Shown: positions 53,440-61,842, counted from the stretch's first letter. The stretch: DNA of 64,000 nt from Herbiconiux flava (GCF_013409865.1 NZ_JACCBM010000001.1:2170001-2234000), one strand, 5' to 3'. A program made the numbers and translations. Notes: generated by a model from the letters alone, not told the origin.

Positions 53440-53672
53440 ACGCCCGTCGGCCCGCCCCGCCCGTCACAGAACGCACCCTCGCCCCACGCCCGTCGGCCCG
53501 CCCCGTCCGTCACAGAACGCACCCTCGCACCACGCCCGTCGGGCCGCCCCGCTTGTCACAGAACGCACCCTCGCACCACGCCCGTCGCAGGCCCCACGCC
53601 CGCCACAGAACGCACCCTCGGGAATGCCACGACGCCCTCGCCCGTCACAGAACGCACCCTCGGGAATGCCAC
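53440..53672. repeat. Five 42-47-bp tandem repeats with CACAGAACGCACCCTCG core
   Basis: The 17-base core CACAGAACGCACCCTCG recurs exactly at 53465, 53511, 53557, 53604 and 53646. The spacers of the first three or four copies are also alike (CACGCCCGTCGG and CCGCCCCG), so this is a tandem repeat, not spacer-repeat alternation. The last two copies are followed by GGAATGCCAC. It fills most of the gap between divergent genes and no coding signal is convincing there. Confidence 0.85.
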
Positions 53673-53697
53673 AGCCCCCACGGAGTTGCACCACCTC

Positions 53698-54972
53698 ATG
53701 ACCTCGAACGAGCTCGCCTCACCCGGCACCGCCAGCACGGCCACGATCTCCGCGCCGGCCGCGGGCTCCGGCACCCCCACTGCTCCGAACACCCGCCCGT
53801 CCGACACGGGCACGACCCCCACTCCCACCTCCTGGCTCGGCGTCGTCTCGCTGGGCCTCGGCGTCTTCGCCATCGTCATGGCCGAGTTCCTCCCCGCCAG
53901 CCTCCTCACCCGCGTGGCGGCCGACCTCGGTGTCACCGAGGGCGTCGCCGGCCAGTCGGTCAGCGTCACGGCCATCGTCGCCGCCATCGCGGGCCTGACC
54001 ATCCCGGTGCTCCTCCCGCGCGTCGACCGCCGCTACCTCATGCTCGGCCTCTCGGCCCTCGCCGTCGTCTCCGACCTCCTCGTCGCGATCGCCCCCAGCT
54101 ACTCCGTGCTCCTGATCGCGCGCGTGCTCCTCGGCATCTCCCTCGGCGGATTCTGGGCCCTCGCCATCTCCATCACCGCCCGCCTGGTGCCCGCCGACCG
54201 CCTCGGCCGCGGCCTCACGGTGGTGAACGTCGGCGTCTCGCTGGCCACCGTCGCCGCCATCCCGCTCGGAACCTGGCTCGGCGAGCTCTGGGGCTGGCGC
54301 GCCGTCTTCGTGCTCGCCGCGGTCGTCGGCGTGATCGCGGTCGTCGTGCAGCTGCTCGTGCTGCCGAGCGTGCGCTCGACCGGCGCCCCGGGCTTCCGAC
54401 CGCTGCTCGCCACCCTCCGTTCCCGCTTCATCCTGCTCGGCCTCCTCGCCACCGCCCTGATCGCCGCCGGCCACTTCACCGGCTTCACGTACATCCGACC
54501 AGCGGCCACCGACATCGGCGGTCTCGACCCCTCGCAGCTCTCGCTGCTGCTCGTCGTCTACGGCATCGCGGTCACGGCGGGCAACCTCGTGGCGGGCCCC
54601 CTCGCAGACAAGCGGATGCGCGTCGCCGTCCTCCTCTTCCCCGTCCTCCTAGGCGCAGCGATGATCACCTTCGCTCTCGCGGGTTCGACGACGCCCGGCC
54701 TGATCGCCGCGGTCGCCGTCTGGGGCCTCGGCTTCGGAGCCGTGCCCACCACGCTCACCACGTGGATGGCCCGCGCCGAACCCACCCGCCTCGAGAGCGT
54801 CGGCGGCCTCCAGTCGGCGACGTTCCAGGTGGCGATCGCCCTCGGCGCCATCATCGGCGGCCTCCTGGTCGACGGCATCGGCGTGCAGACGGCCCTCATC
54901 ACGGGCGGCGTCTCGGCGGCCCTCGGCGCCCTCCTCCTGGTCTCCCTCAAGCCCCGCCCGGCGGCCCTCTGA
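53698..54972 (+). CDS. MFS drug/metabolite exporter (AraJ/NepI-like)
   Basis: A 424-residue transporter with twelve helices after a 45-residue Thr/Pro/Ser-rich N-terminus. Phe-Ala-Ile-Val-Met-Ala-Glu-Phe-Leu-Pro near residue 60 is typical of the DHA1 group with AraJ, YdhP and purine exporter NepI. Arg-Val-Leu-Leu-Gly-Ile-Ser-Leu-Gly-Gly-Phe-Trp-Ala near 150 is the helix-5-type motif. Substrate unknown. The ATG at 53698 has no ribosome site and comes directly after the repeat block. Confidence 0.85.
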   Translation: MTSNELASPGTASTATISAPAAGSGTPTAPNTRPSDTGTTPTPTSWLGVVSLGLGVFAIVMAEFLPASLLTRVAADLGVTEGVAGQSVSVTAIVAAIAGLTIPVLLPRVDRRYLMLGLSALAVVSDLLVAIAPSYSVLLIARVLLGISLGGFWALAISITARLVPADRLGRGLTVVNVGVSLATVAAIPLGTWLGELWGWRAVFVLAAVVGVIAVVVQLLVLPSVRSTGAPGFRPLLATLRSRFILLGLLATALIAAGHFTGFTYIRPAATDIGGLDPSQLSLLLVVYGIAVTAGNLVAGPLADKRMRVAVLLFPVLLGAAMITFALAGSTTPGLIAAVAVWGLGFGAVPTTLTTWMARAEPTRLESVGGLQSATFQVAIALGAIIGGLLVDGIGVQTALITGGVSAALGALLLVSLKPRPAAL

Positions 54973-55018
54973 GGGTCCGCCCGGCCGCCTCCGACCGTGA
55001 AGGCGTGCCCGGGCGATC

Positions 55019-55339
55019 TCAGTCGGGGAGTGGGCGGCCCACCGATCGAGGGTCCGGCCCTGGCTCGACCTCCGCAACGGGATGCGACGCCCTGATGGAT
55101 GCAAGCATTTTGCGGGCTGCAGCGTCGGCCCGGACATTGTCCTCCAGTTCGTCCATAGCCGCGATCACCAGATCGCGTGCGACATCTGCGGCAGATCGTC
55201 CGGTGACGTCGACCAACGCAGAGAACCGCGCTCGCTCGGCTGAACCCAGTTCAATGGATATTCTCTGGGCGCCTGAACTCGAGCTCTGAGCGTTCGCGTG
55301 GGGGCGGCTTTGGTTTGCACGATGTGCACGCTTCGGCAT
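55019..55339 (-). CDS. Small protein, possible ribbon-helix-helix type
   Basis: A 106-residue protein with a basic N-terminus (Pro-Lys-Arg-Ala-His-Arg), then Arg-Ile-Ser-Ile-Glu-Leu-Gly-Ser-Ala-Glu-Arg-Ala-Arg-Phe and a following helix, a layout that would suit a ribbon-helix-helix DNA binder. The match is weak. Upstream on the minus strand a TATAGT box near 55395-55400 could be its -10. AGGA lies 5 nt before the ATG. GC here is lower than around it. Confidence 0.6.
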   Translation of the reverse strand: MPKRAHRANQSRPHANAQSSSSGAQRISIELGSAERARFSALVDVTGRSAADVARDLVIAAMDELEDNVRADAAARKMLASIRASHPVAEVEPGPDPRSVGRPLPD

Positions 55340-55455
55340 GGTTGTCCTACTTTCGCGGTCGTCGGAACGGCGTGAGTGTAGGGATTGCGGCAACTATAGA
55401 GGCGATCGCCGACATCCGGCCTCCGGTCACCGCCAATGCGCTCGGATCGACCGGA

Positions 55456-56004
55456 TCAGCCTTGAAGAACCTGCCCCACATCGACCTGGCAATCACCGGC
55501 GTCGCTCCTCAAAGCGAGCCGCATCACCTGGTGCCGCACCTCGTCTTCGCGGCCGAACGTGACTGCCACAGCCTCGAACGAATACGGAAGGTCGGGATTC
55601 AGTGGTCGCACCTCGAACCGGACGGCCCCCTGGACGGTCGCCCCGATGAACTGTCTCGACGACACGATCGCGTTCGAACTGCCGAGCGGGTCGATACTTC
55701 TGATGTACCAGTCCGGTCCCGTGCTGCCGGCTTGCTCCAGCGGAAGGGTGACCGTCGTCGTACTGCCTCGCACCGCCGACACCACCGAGCACTCCGCCTG
55801 CTGGGAGGTGTCGGCGTAAACCGGAGCGTCCTGCGGCATCACGAGAAGCAGGAACAACCCGGAGAAGAGCATGGGAACAGCGAGCATGAGAGCTACGCCG
55901 CTCAGCACAGCCCCCGTGAGCCGAAGGGGTTCGGCCGACCGGAGCTCCCGCCGGTGCCTCGATCCGCGCCTAATCACGCCTGATTCTGGCACGACAGCCC
56001 GCAC
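55456..56004 (-). CDS. Single-pass membrane protein of unknown function
   Basis: A 182-residue protein: basic cytosolic N-terminus, one long hydrophobic helix (about residues 30-58), and an extracellular domain of about 115 residues with two cysteines (Ala-Glu-Cys-Ser and Gly-Asp-Cys-Gln) that could pair. No family recognised. The GTG at 56004 is the longest start; a GTG five codons on is possible. Base composition is somewhat below the local average. Confidence 0.6.
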   Translation of the reverse strand: MRAVVPESGVIRRGSRHRRELRSAEPLRLTGAVLSGVALMLAVPMLFSGLFLLLVMPQDAPVYADTSQQAECSVVSAVRGSTTTVTLPLEQAGSTGPDWYIRSIDPLGSSNAIVSSRQFIGATVQGAVRFEVRPLNPDLPYSFEAVAVTFGREDEVRHQVMRLALRSDAGDCQVDVGQVLQG

Positions 56005-56024
56005 GAGCTCGAGCGTTCAGGTAC

Positions 56025-56906
56025 TCAGGCCGTCAGGTTCTCGAGGTCGGCGAGCAGGCGGGGGTGCGTCGGCTCCCAGCCGAGCTCCGCGCGCGTGAGG
56101 GCGCTCGACGCCGGCTGGTCGGTCGCGAAGACCGGGCCGATCGGGCCGAAGTCCTCGAGGGGGCGCGGTTCGACCGGCAGCCCGAGGCGCCGCCCGATGA
56201 CCGAGACGATGTCGAGCACCGTGTCGCCCTCGTCGTCGACCGCGTGCCACGCCCGCGCGGCAGGCGACCCCTCGAGCGCGAGCCGGAACAGCATCGCCGC
56301 ATCCAGCGCATGCACGGCCGGCCACCGCTGAGTCCCGTCGCCCGGGTACCCCGCGACCCCGGTTTGCCGCGCGAACTGCGTCAGCAGTCCGGCGAACCCG
56401 CCCTGCCCCTCGTTGTGCACGGTGCGGGGGAGACGGATGGCCGAGCTGCGCACTCCGCGCGACGAGAGGCCGAGCATCCGCTCTACCGAGATGCCGCGCC
56501 CGCCGACCGGCCCGTCGAGGGGCAGCGGGTCGTTCTCGGTCGACGCGCGCCCCGGGATCCACGGCGTGCCCGAGACCGTGACGAACGGCTTGCCCGTGCC
56601 GACGAGGGCGTCACCAAGAGCTTCGAGAGCGGCCGACTCCTCGGCGACGTTCTGCGCAAGCGCCTCGGCCGAGCTGAAGTCGTTGCCGAACGCGAGGTGG
56701 ATGATTCCATCGGCGTCGGTGGCCGACGATCGCAGCACGTCGAGGTCGACGAGCGAGCCCCGGACGACGGTGGCGCCGGCTGCAAGAGCCGCGGCCGTCG
56801 ACGCGTCCGAGCGGGTGAGAGCGATGACGGAGTGCCCGTTCGCGAGCAGTTCGGCCACGACGGCCGAGCCGATGAGTCCGGTTGCCCCGGTGATGAAGAC
56901 GCGCAT
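56025..56906 (-). CDS. NAD-dependent epimerase/dehydratase family protein
   Basis: A 293-residue extended SDR-type protein. Rossmann motif Gly-Ala-Thr-Gly-Leu-Ile-Gly at residues 7-13, Ile-Ile-His-Leu-Ala near 75. In place of the usual Tyr-x-x-x-Lys, the segment after Val-Ser-Gly-Thr has Ser-Val-Glu-Arg, as in atypical or NmrA-like members, so enzymatic activity is uncertain. GGAGG fixes the ATG at 56906. Divergent from a TetR regulator with paired operator-like repeats between. Confidence 0.85.
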   Translation of the reverse strand: MRVFITGATGLIGSAVVAELLANGHSVIALTRSDASTAAALAAGATVVRGSLVDLDVLRSSATDADGIIHLAFGNDFSSAEALAQNVAEESAALEALGDALVGTGKPFVTVSGTPWIPGRASTENDPLPLDGPVGGRGISVERMLGLSSRGVRSSAIRLPRTVHNEGQGGFAGLLTQFARQTGVAGYPGDGTQRWPAVHALDAAMLFRLALEGSPAARAWHAVDDEGDTVLDIVSVIGRRLGLPVEPRPLEDFGPIGPVFATDQPASSALTRAELGWEPTHPRLLADLENLTA

Positions 56907-56931
56907 GAGAGACCTCCACAGATGATGCGAC

Positions 56932-56977
56932 TGATGTCCCATCACCATAGCACCCTGATGAGACAGATATCGCATCA
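56932..56977. promoter_or_regulatory. Candidate TetR operators
   Basis: TGATG-TCC-CATCA (56932-56944) and TGATG-N12-CATCA (56956-56977) use the same 5-bp arms and fill the gap between the divergent epimerase and TetR genes. TAGAAT (56980-56985) just behind is the leaderless -10 of the TetR gene, so binding would repress both. Confidence 0.6.
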
Positions 56978-56991
56978 CGTAGAATGACCTC

Positions 56992-57573
56992 ATGCCCAGA
57001 TGGAAACCGGATGCGCGCGACCGCCTCGTCGAAGCGGCCCTCGACCTCTTCACCGAGCAGGGCTACGACGAGACGACGGTCGCCCAGATCGCGGAGCGCG
57101 CCGAACTGACCCGCAGCACGTTCTTCCGGCACTTCAGCGACAAGCGCGAACTGCTCTCGGCGGGGCAGGAGATGCTCAGCGGCCTGCTCGCCGAGGGCAT
57201 CCGCGAGGCGCCGGCGGAGGCGACCCCACTCGAGGCGGTGGCGGCAGGGCTCGCGCGCGCATCCGCTGCGATGACCGACTTCAACCGCGGCCTCGGCCCC
57301 CGCCTGCACGCGGCCATCGACGCGAACGAGGAGCTGCGCGCCCGCAACGCGATGAAGAGCATCGGCCTGGCGGCGGCGATGGCGGATGCGCTGCGAACCC
57401 GCGGCGTCAGCGACACCGCGGCGCAGGTCGCCGCCGAGCTCGGCGTGCTCGCCTTCGGCCTCGGCTACCGCCGCTGGTCCGACCCGTCGCACGACGACAC
57501 CCCGGGCGAGCTGGCCACCTACACGGCGGCCGCCTTCACCGAGCTCCGAGCGGCGGCCGCCGAACTCCGCTAG
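56992..57573 (+). CDS. TetR-family transcriptional regulator
   Basis: A 193-residue regulator. N-terminal helix-turn-helix with Leu-Phe-Thr-Glu-Gln-Gly-Tyr-Asp-Glu-Thr-Thr-Val-Ala-Gln-Ile-Ala-Glu-Arg-Ala and Thr-Phe-Phe-Arg-His-Phe, then an all-helical ligand domain. It is divergent from the epimerase gene, its likely target. The mRNA is probably leaderless (TAGAAT 6 nt upstream of the ATG). Confidence 0.9.
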   Translation: MPRWKPDARDRLVEAALDLFTEQGYDETTVAQIAERAELTRSTFFRHFSDKRELLSAGQEMLSGLLAEGIREAPAEATPLEAVAAGLARASAAMTDFNRGLGPRLHAAIDANEELRARNAMKSIGLAAAMADALRTRGVSDTAAQVAAELGVLAFGLGYRRWSDPSHDDTPGELATYTAAAFTELRAAAAELR

Positions 57574-57595
57574 CGCCGGGGTGGCTCAGCCGGAG

Positions 57596-57892
57596 TCACG
57601 CGCTGAGCAGTGGCACGATCTGATCGAGCTCGTCGCCCTTCGCCTCAGTCACCAGCTCGAGGTCGTACCGCGTCTGCAGGTTCGTCCAGAACCGATCCGA
57701 AGTACCGAACGCCCGAGCGAGCCGCGACGCGGTGTCGGGGGAGATGCCGCGCTTCCCCAGAACGATCTCGTTGATCCGCCGCGCCGGTACCTTGATGGTC
57801 TGCGCCAGTCGATACTGGCTGACGCCCATCGGCTTCAGGAACTCCTCGAGAAGAACCTCGCCCGGGTGAATCGGCTCATGTGCGGTACTCAT
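57596..57892 (-). CDS. higA: HigA-family antitoxin
   Basis: A 98-residue XRE-type antitoxin. It opens with His-Pro-Gly-Glu-Val-Leu-Leu-Glu-Glu-Phe-Leu and has the helix-turn-helix Ser-Gln-Tyr-Arg-Leu-Ala-Gln-Thr-Ile and Arg-Arg-Ile-Asn-Glu-Ile-Val, then Thr-Ala-Ser-Arg-Leu-Ala-Arg-Ala-Phe. This is the HigA signature. It lies 11 nt after the toxin gene, the toxin-first order usual for HigBA. Confidence 0.92.
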   Translation of the reverse strand: MSTAHEPIHPGEVLLEEFLKPMGVSQYRLAQTIKVPARRINEIVLGKRGISPDTASRLARAFGTSDRFWTNLQTRYDLELVTEAKGDELDQIVPLLSA

Positions 57893-57903
57893 GGTGTCTC
57901 CTC

Positions 57904-58185
57904 TCAGTGGTAGTCGACGATTGCCACGTCAACCGGGCCGGTTGCGGTCCAGGTGAAGCAGATTCGCCATTGTTCGTTGATTCGGATGCTGTGCTGGCCG
58001 GCTCGGTCGCCGGACAGCTTCTCCAGCCGGTTGCCTGGCGGTATTCGAAGCTCGTTCAGGTCCTCAGCCGCGTCGAGGAGAAGGAGCTTGCGATTCGCCA
58101 TTCGCTGCAGATCGGGCCCGAACCGACGAACGTGCTGTCGGTACCAGACCCGTTCGGTGTCGAGGTTGGCGAACGAGTGGATCAT
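57904..58185 (-). CDS. higB: HigB/RelE-type toxin
   Basis: A 93-residue RelE/ParE-fold mRNA interferase. Family landmarks: Met-Ile-His-Ser-Phe, Leu-Asp-Ala-Ala-Glu-Asp-Leu-Asn-Glu-Leu-Arg-Ile-Pro-Pro-Gly-Asn-Arg-Leu, and the C-terminal Trp-Arg-Ile-Cys-Phe-Thr-Trp. It should cut ribosome-bound mRNA unless held by HigA. Start ATG at 58185; the unit is preceded by a GTAAC-N7-GTTAC palindrome. GC is lower than in the neighbours. Confidence 0.9.
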   Translation of the reverse strand: MIHSFANLDTERVWYRQHVRRFGPDLQRMANRKLLLLDAAEDLNELRIPPGNRLEKLSGDRAGQHSIRINEQWRICFTWTATGPVDVAIVDYH

Positions 58186-58193
58186 GCCCAATG

Positions 58194-58210
58194 GTAACGG
58201 GTTGCGTTAC
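58194..58210. promoter_or_regulatory. Probable HigBA operator
   Basis: GTAAC-GGGTTGC-GTTAC lies 8 nt upstream of the higB start. HigA proteins repress their own promoter through such short palindromes. A TACCAT box in the same place could be the -10. Confidence 0.6.
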
Positions 58211-58284
58211 TAGAGGCCACTGAGTAATTCCTGCTCAGGCCAACGCCGGGTCGACCTTCGAAGCGATCGTGACCGGATGCCCGC

Positions 58285-59067
58285 TCAGCGCGTCGCGCCG
58301 AGGAACCTCTCGATCACGGCGAACGTCGCTGCCGGCTGCTCGAGGTGGGGGAGATGCCCGGCCTGCTCGACCTCGGCGAACTCGGCACCGGGCACGGCGG
58401 TGGCCAGGGCGCGCCCGTACGACGGAGTCACGACGCGGTCGCTCGCGCCCCACACCACCAGCGTCGGCACACTCACCGCGGAGAGCCGGCCGAGCAGCGT
58501 CGGGTCGGCCATCCCGCTCCCGGCGATCGCCTTCATCGCGTGGGCGTTGCCGGCCAGCACGGCCCGCTGCTCGACCGAGAACCCCGCCGGATCCAGGTAT
58601 CCGCGATCGGCGTCGTGCCACGCGAGCTCGGCGAGCTGCCGGGGGCTGAGCGAGAAGAAGTCGGCGATCGGCTCGCCCGCGACCTCGACGCCCACCGAGT
58701 CGATGACGATCACCGACCCGATCAGGCGTTCGAAGCGCGCATCCTTCGCCGCTTGCACCGCCATCTCGAGAGCGATCCACCCGCCGATCGACGACCCGAC
58801 GACAGTCACCCCACCGTCGCGGGGCTCCTCGGCCAGTAGCTCCAGATAGTCGGCGGCGAGCTGCGCCACCGATGTCAGCGACTCGGGCAGTGCCGTCCCC
58901 TCCCACCCCGGATGCGTCGACGCGAGCACCCGCCGCCCTTTTCCGAGATGCCCGACGAGAGGCGCGACCGTGCGTGGCCCGCCACCCCCGTGCAGCACGA
59001 GGGCGAGGGGCTGCCCGACCTCGCCGGCTTCGACGACGGATGCGCGGGATACGAACTCCAGAACCAT
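58285..59067 (-). CDS. Alpha/beta hydrolase
   Basis: A 260-residue alpha/beta hydrolase. The oxyanion region is Leu-His-Gly-Gly-Gly-Gly near residue 27, the nucleophile elbow Val-Gly-Ser-Ser-Ile-Gly-Gly near 92, the acid near 210 (Trp-Gly-Ala-Ser-Asp-Arg-Val) and the histidine in Gly-His-Leu-Pro-His-Leu near 240. Substrate unknown. Divergent from a MarR regulator, 50 nt apart, so probably under its control. Confidence 0.88.
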   Translation of the reverse strand: MVLEFVSRASVVEAGEVGQPLALVLHGGGGPRTVAPLVGHLGKGRRVLASTHPGWEGTALPESLTSVAQLAADYLELLAEEPRDGGVTVVGSSIGGWIALEMAVQAAKDARFERLIGSVIVIDSVGVEVAGEPIADFFSLSPRQLAELAWHDADRGYLDPAGFSVEQRAVLAGNAHAMKAIAGSGMADPTLLGRLSAVSVPTLVVWGASDRVVTPSYGRALATAVPGAEFAEVEQAGHLPHLEQPAATFAVIERFLGATR

Positions 59068-59105
59068 GACCACTCCGAATCAACATGTTTATACAAACCT
59101 GCTGA

Positions 59106-59111
59106 TACGGT
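59106..59111 (+). promoter_or_regulatory. Leaderless -10 box for marR-type gene
   Basis: TACGGT lies 6 nt upstream of the ATG at 59118. A GTTTATACAAAC element at about 59088 in the same gap may be the MarR site. Confidence 0.45.
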
Positions 59112-59117
59112 AGCACC

Positions 59118-59528
59118 ATGTCCACCGATCTGGAACTGCTCGGCCAGGCGCTCAAGCGAGCGCAGTACCGAAACCACCGCACGATGGACGCCGCCCTCCA
59201 GGACGTCGGCGTCAGCCTCGTGCAGTGGGACGCCCTCCGCGCGATCGACCAGGCGCCCGGCGCCTCGGCTCACACCCTGGCGGTCGCGACCTTCCAGAGC
59301 GACCAGGCGTTCGGCACCCTCGCGACTCGCCTCGTCGCCCGCGGCCTGGTCGCCCGCACCCCCGGCCACGGCCGCCGCCTCGAGCACACCCTCACTCCCG
59401 CTGGCGCGGATGCCCTCGCGGCCGGCCGCCGCATCGCGGCCGCGCAGCTACCCGCCCTCTTCGCCCCCCTCGACGAACCCCAGCGCGCAGCCCTCTTCGA
59501 GGCTCTCACGGCCCTCAACTCGGCCTGA
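59118..59528 (+). CDS. MarR-family transcriptional regulator
   Basis: A 136-residue regulator with the MarR winged helix: Val-Gln-Trp-Asp-Ala-Leu-Arg-Ala-Ile near residue 35, Thr-Leu-Ala-Val-Ala-Thr-Phe-Gln-Ser-Asp-Gln-Ala-Phe-Gly-Thr-Leu as recognition region, and a wing with Gly-His-Gly-Arg-Arg-Leu-Glu-His-Thr-Leu-Thr-Pro-Ala-Gly. Divergent from the hydrolase gene it probably controls. Confidence 0.88.
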   Translation: MSTDLELLGQALKRAQYRNHRTMDAALQDVGVSLVQWDALRAIDQAPGASAHTLAVATFQSDQAFGTLATRLVARGLVARTPGHGRRLEHTLTPAGADALAAGRRIAAAQLPALFAPLDEPQRAALFEALTALNSA

Positions 59529-59586
59529 ACGCCCTGACCAGGAGCTTCAACCGTGACTCACGTACTGCGCCGCTCGGGCATCGACG

Positions 59587-61323
59587 TCAGGGGCGGGCGC
59601 GTCGGCGACGCGTAGTCAGCCCAAGCGCGACGACTGCTGCAGCGATCGCCACCAGGGCGCCGACCAGGGGAAGCACCGGCAGCGGCTGCCCGGTGGCAGC
59701 CAACGCCGCCGAGGGCGATGACGACGGCGAAGGCACGGGCGCCGGACCCGGAGAGGGCGCTGGCGAAGGCGCGGGCCCAGGTCCAGGCGCAGGCGCAGAA
59801 GTCACCGCCAGCGAATACTGACCCAGCGACCCGTACTGAGGCGCCGCCGGAGACGCGAACTCGGTGTTGTCGTCGAGATCACCGAACCCGACCCCCGACA
59901 CCGTCGCCACGTACTCGCCCGCCGGCAGCACCAGCTCGGTCTCTGCGTCCAACCCGTTCGCGTAAGGGGCGAAGTACGTGCCGGCCTCCTCGGCGGGCGG
60001 GTCGATCCGCGCGACCTCGGCGCCCGATGCATCGGTGACGGTCAGCAGGATGTCCAGGTTCGGCCCGATCGGAGCAGGCCGCGCCCACAAGTGCACCGGC
60101 CCACCGACCGAGGTGAACCGGAAGGCATCACGGTCGGTGTTGGTGCTGATGATGCCCTCGACCTCGCTCGGCGCATCCGTCGACTGATCGAGGGTCGTCG
60201 CCGAGGCGGGGTCGTCGCCGAAGTCGTCGGAGCGGTAGGCGATGCGGCCCGTCACGCCACGGGCGATCTCCAGCCGCAGTGCGGGGTCGAGGTTCGGAGT
60301 GGTGGGGCAGGTGTCCTGCTCGAGGGGGATCATCCACGCGATGCCGTCGACCTCGCAGTACCCCTTGTCGCTCGGGAGAAGCTCGCGGCTGCCGGGAACG
60401 TAGACCGTCTCGGTCGTGATCTGCGCTTCAGGGGTGGTGATGACGGCGAGGTCGTCTTGGACGATGGTCGAGTGCGGGTAGAGGTTGTCCGACCAGCGCA
60501 CGAGCGGGCGGTCCCCCAGTCCCATGACGGGTGACCAGAGACCCGATTGCGGGCCGTAGTACTCGTCGGGCACCTGGCCCGAGCGCGAGAAGCCGCTGTG
60601 CGCCAAGCCCAGGGTGTGTCCCGCCTCGTGCGCCACGACGGCGCCGAGATGACTGGCCGAGGTGTACTCGCCGTTGTTCGACACCCAGAAGTAGTTCGAT
60701 CCGAGAACGCCGAACGAGCCCTCCTGCGCGACCCCGAGCAGCCCGTCGAGCCCGCGTGCGGTGATCATCGCCGTGGCACCGTACTCGAGGTCGTCGGCGC
60801 TGGTCCGGTCGAGCTTCTCGACGCCCGGGTACACGGTCGTCACGTTCACGTCGAACGGCGCGAAGATCTCGGCCACCCGATCGAAGATCCGGCTCCGCAG
60901 TTCGATCGTGTCGACGTTCACCGGCGGGTAGACGATCGGCGTGGCGGCGTCCTGCTGCCAGAGAGTATTCCATGGGGTGTACTGCAGCACGCCGCCGTCG
61001 AAGTTCAGCCAGAGGGTCGCCGCCGCCCCGGGCTTGCTCGACAGTGCGACCGCGTTCGCCCCGGGTGAGTTGGGCACATGGGTCGGCGGGTGGTACAGCC
61101 CGTCGTCGGCTTCGGCGCCGGGTGCGCCGGGGCTGCCGGGTGCGGGAATGGTGTCGGATGCCCGTTCCTCGCCGCTCGCGATCACCGCACCCCGGGCATC
61201 CGTCGCCGGCGCAGCAGCCGCCGGCAGAGCCCCCGCCATCGCGACCCCCGCTACGACGCAGGTGACGGCCGAGGCGGCGAGCGCCCGACGGAGACGGGGA
61301 GACTTCACGCGTTTCGAGGGCAC
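59587..61323 (-). CDS. Secreted zinc metalloprotease with LAXTG sorting signal
   Basis: A 578-residue exported protein. Signal peptide to about residue 38. The metzincin zinc motif His-Glu-Ala-Gly-His-Thr-Leu-Gly-Leu-Ala-His is near 230, with Ser-Pro-Val-Met-Gly about 30 residues on as the likely Met-turn. A pre-peptidase-type beta domain (about 370-500) and a Pro/Ser/Ala linker follow. The end has Leu-Ala-Ala-Thr-Gly, a hydrophobic helix and Arg-Arg-Arg-Arg, a class-E-type sortase signal. It should be wall-anchored. GTG start at 61323, with TACTGT 5 nt upstream (leaderless). Confidence 0.88.
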   Translation of the reverse strand: MPSKRVKSPRLRRALAASAVTCVVAGVAMAGALPAAAAPATDARGAVIASGEERASDTIPAPGSPGAPGAEADDGLYHPPTHVPNSPGANAVALSSKPGAAATLWLNFDGGVLQYTPWNTLWQQDAATPIVYPPVNVDTIELRSRIFDRVAEIFAPFDVNVTTVYPGVEKLDRTSADDLEYGATAMITARGLDGLLGVAQEGSFGVLGSNYFWVSNNGEYTSASHLGAVVAHEAGHTLGLAHSGFSRSGQVPDEYYGPQSGLWSPVMGLGDRPLVRWSDNLYPHSTIVQDDLAVITTPEAQITTETVYVPGSRELLPSDKGYCEVDGIAWMIPLEQDTCPTTPNLDPALRLEIARGVTGRIAYRSDDFGDDPASATTLDQSTDAPSEVEGIISTNTDRDAFRFTSVGGPVHLWARPAPIGPNLDILLTVTDASGAEVARIDPPAEEAGTYFAPYANGLDAETELVLPAGEYVATVSGVGFGDLDDNTEFASPAAPQYGSLGQYSLAVTSAPAPGPGPAPSPAPSPGPAPVPSPSSSPSAALAATGQPLPVLPLVGALVAIAAAVVALGLTTRRRRARP

Positions 61324-61386
61324 ACTCGACAGTAAGGATGCCCGTCCGACGAGCGCGTCCCCCCAATCGGGCCAGCCGGCTCCTGG

Positions 61387-61827
61387 TCAGACCGCCGCGC
61401 CGAGGATCGCCGACGTCCTCCCCGCCGAATCCCGCACAGCCTCACACCGCGCCTCATCCGGGTTCTCCGTCATCGAGATCACCTCATCCAACCGCCCCCG
61501 AGCCACCTCGAGATCCGCCATGAGCTGCGAGATTCGGTCCCGCTCCCGGTGCAGGCTGAGCAGCATCTTCGGCGGCGCATGCCCCGTATCCACGCACGGC
61601 AGAATCAGCGCGATCGTCCGACTGGCCAGCCCCGCCGAGAACAGATGCTGAATCAACCGCACCCGATCCACGGCCGAAGAGCCATAGACCCGCTGCCCGC
61701 TGGCCGTCCGCGACGAGTGAAGGATGCCCTGCTCCTCGTAATACCGCAGCGCCCGAGTACTGACTCCCGCCCGAGCCGCGAGCTCCCCGATCCGCATCTC
61801 GACCAGCGACTCATCCAACAACACCAT
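61387..61827 (-). CDS. MerR-family transcriptional regulator
   Basis: A 146-residue MerR regulator. Met-Arg-Ile-Gly-Glu-Leu-Ala-Ala-Arg-Ala-Gly-Val-Ser-Thr-Arg-Ala-Leu-Arg-Tyr-Tyr-Glu-Glu-Gln-Gly begins the DNA-binding domain near residue 11; a coiled dimerisation helix follows and there is no cysteine-rich metal site. GAGGG before the ATG at 61827 favours it over the ATG at 61797, which would start exactly at the domain. Divergent from the SDR gene, whose promoter has the MerR-type long spacer. Confidence 0.85.
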   Translation of the reverse strand: MVLLDESLVEMRIGELAARAGVSTRALRYYEEQGILHSSRTASGQRVYGSSAVDRVRLIQHLFSAGLASRTIALILPCVDTGHAPPKMLLSLHRERDRISQLMADLEVARGRLDEVISMTENPDEARCEAVRDSAGRTSAILGAAV

Positions 61828-61842
61828 CAGCACACCCTCGAC

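Noticed and set aside
53465..53662. CRISPR-like array
   Set aside because: The 17-base core is short, the spacers resemble one another, spacing varies from 42 to 47 and no cas gene is near. It is a tandem repeat.
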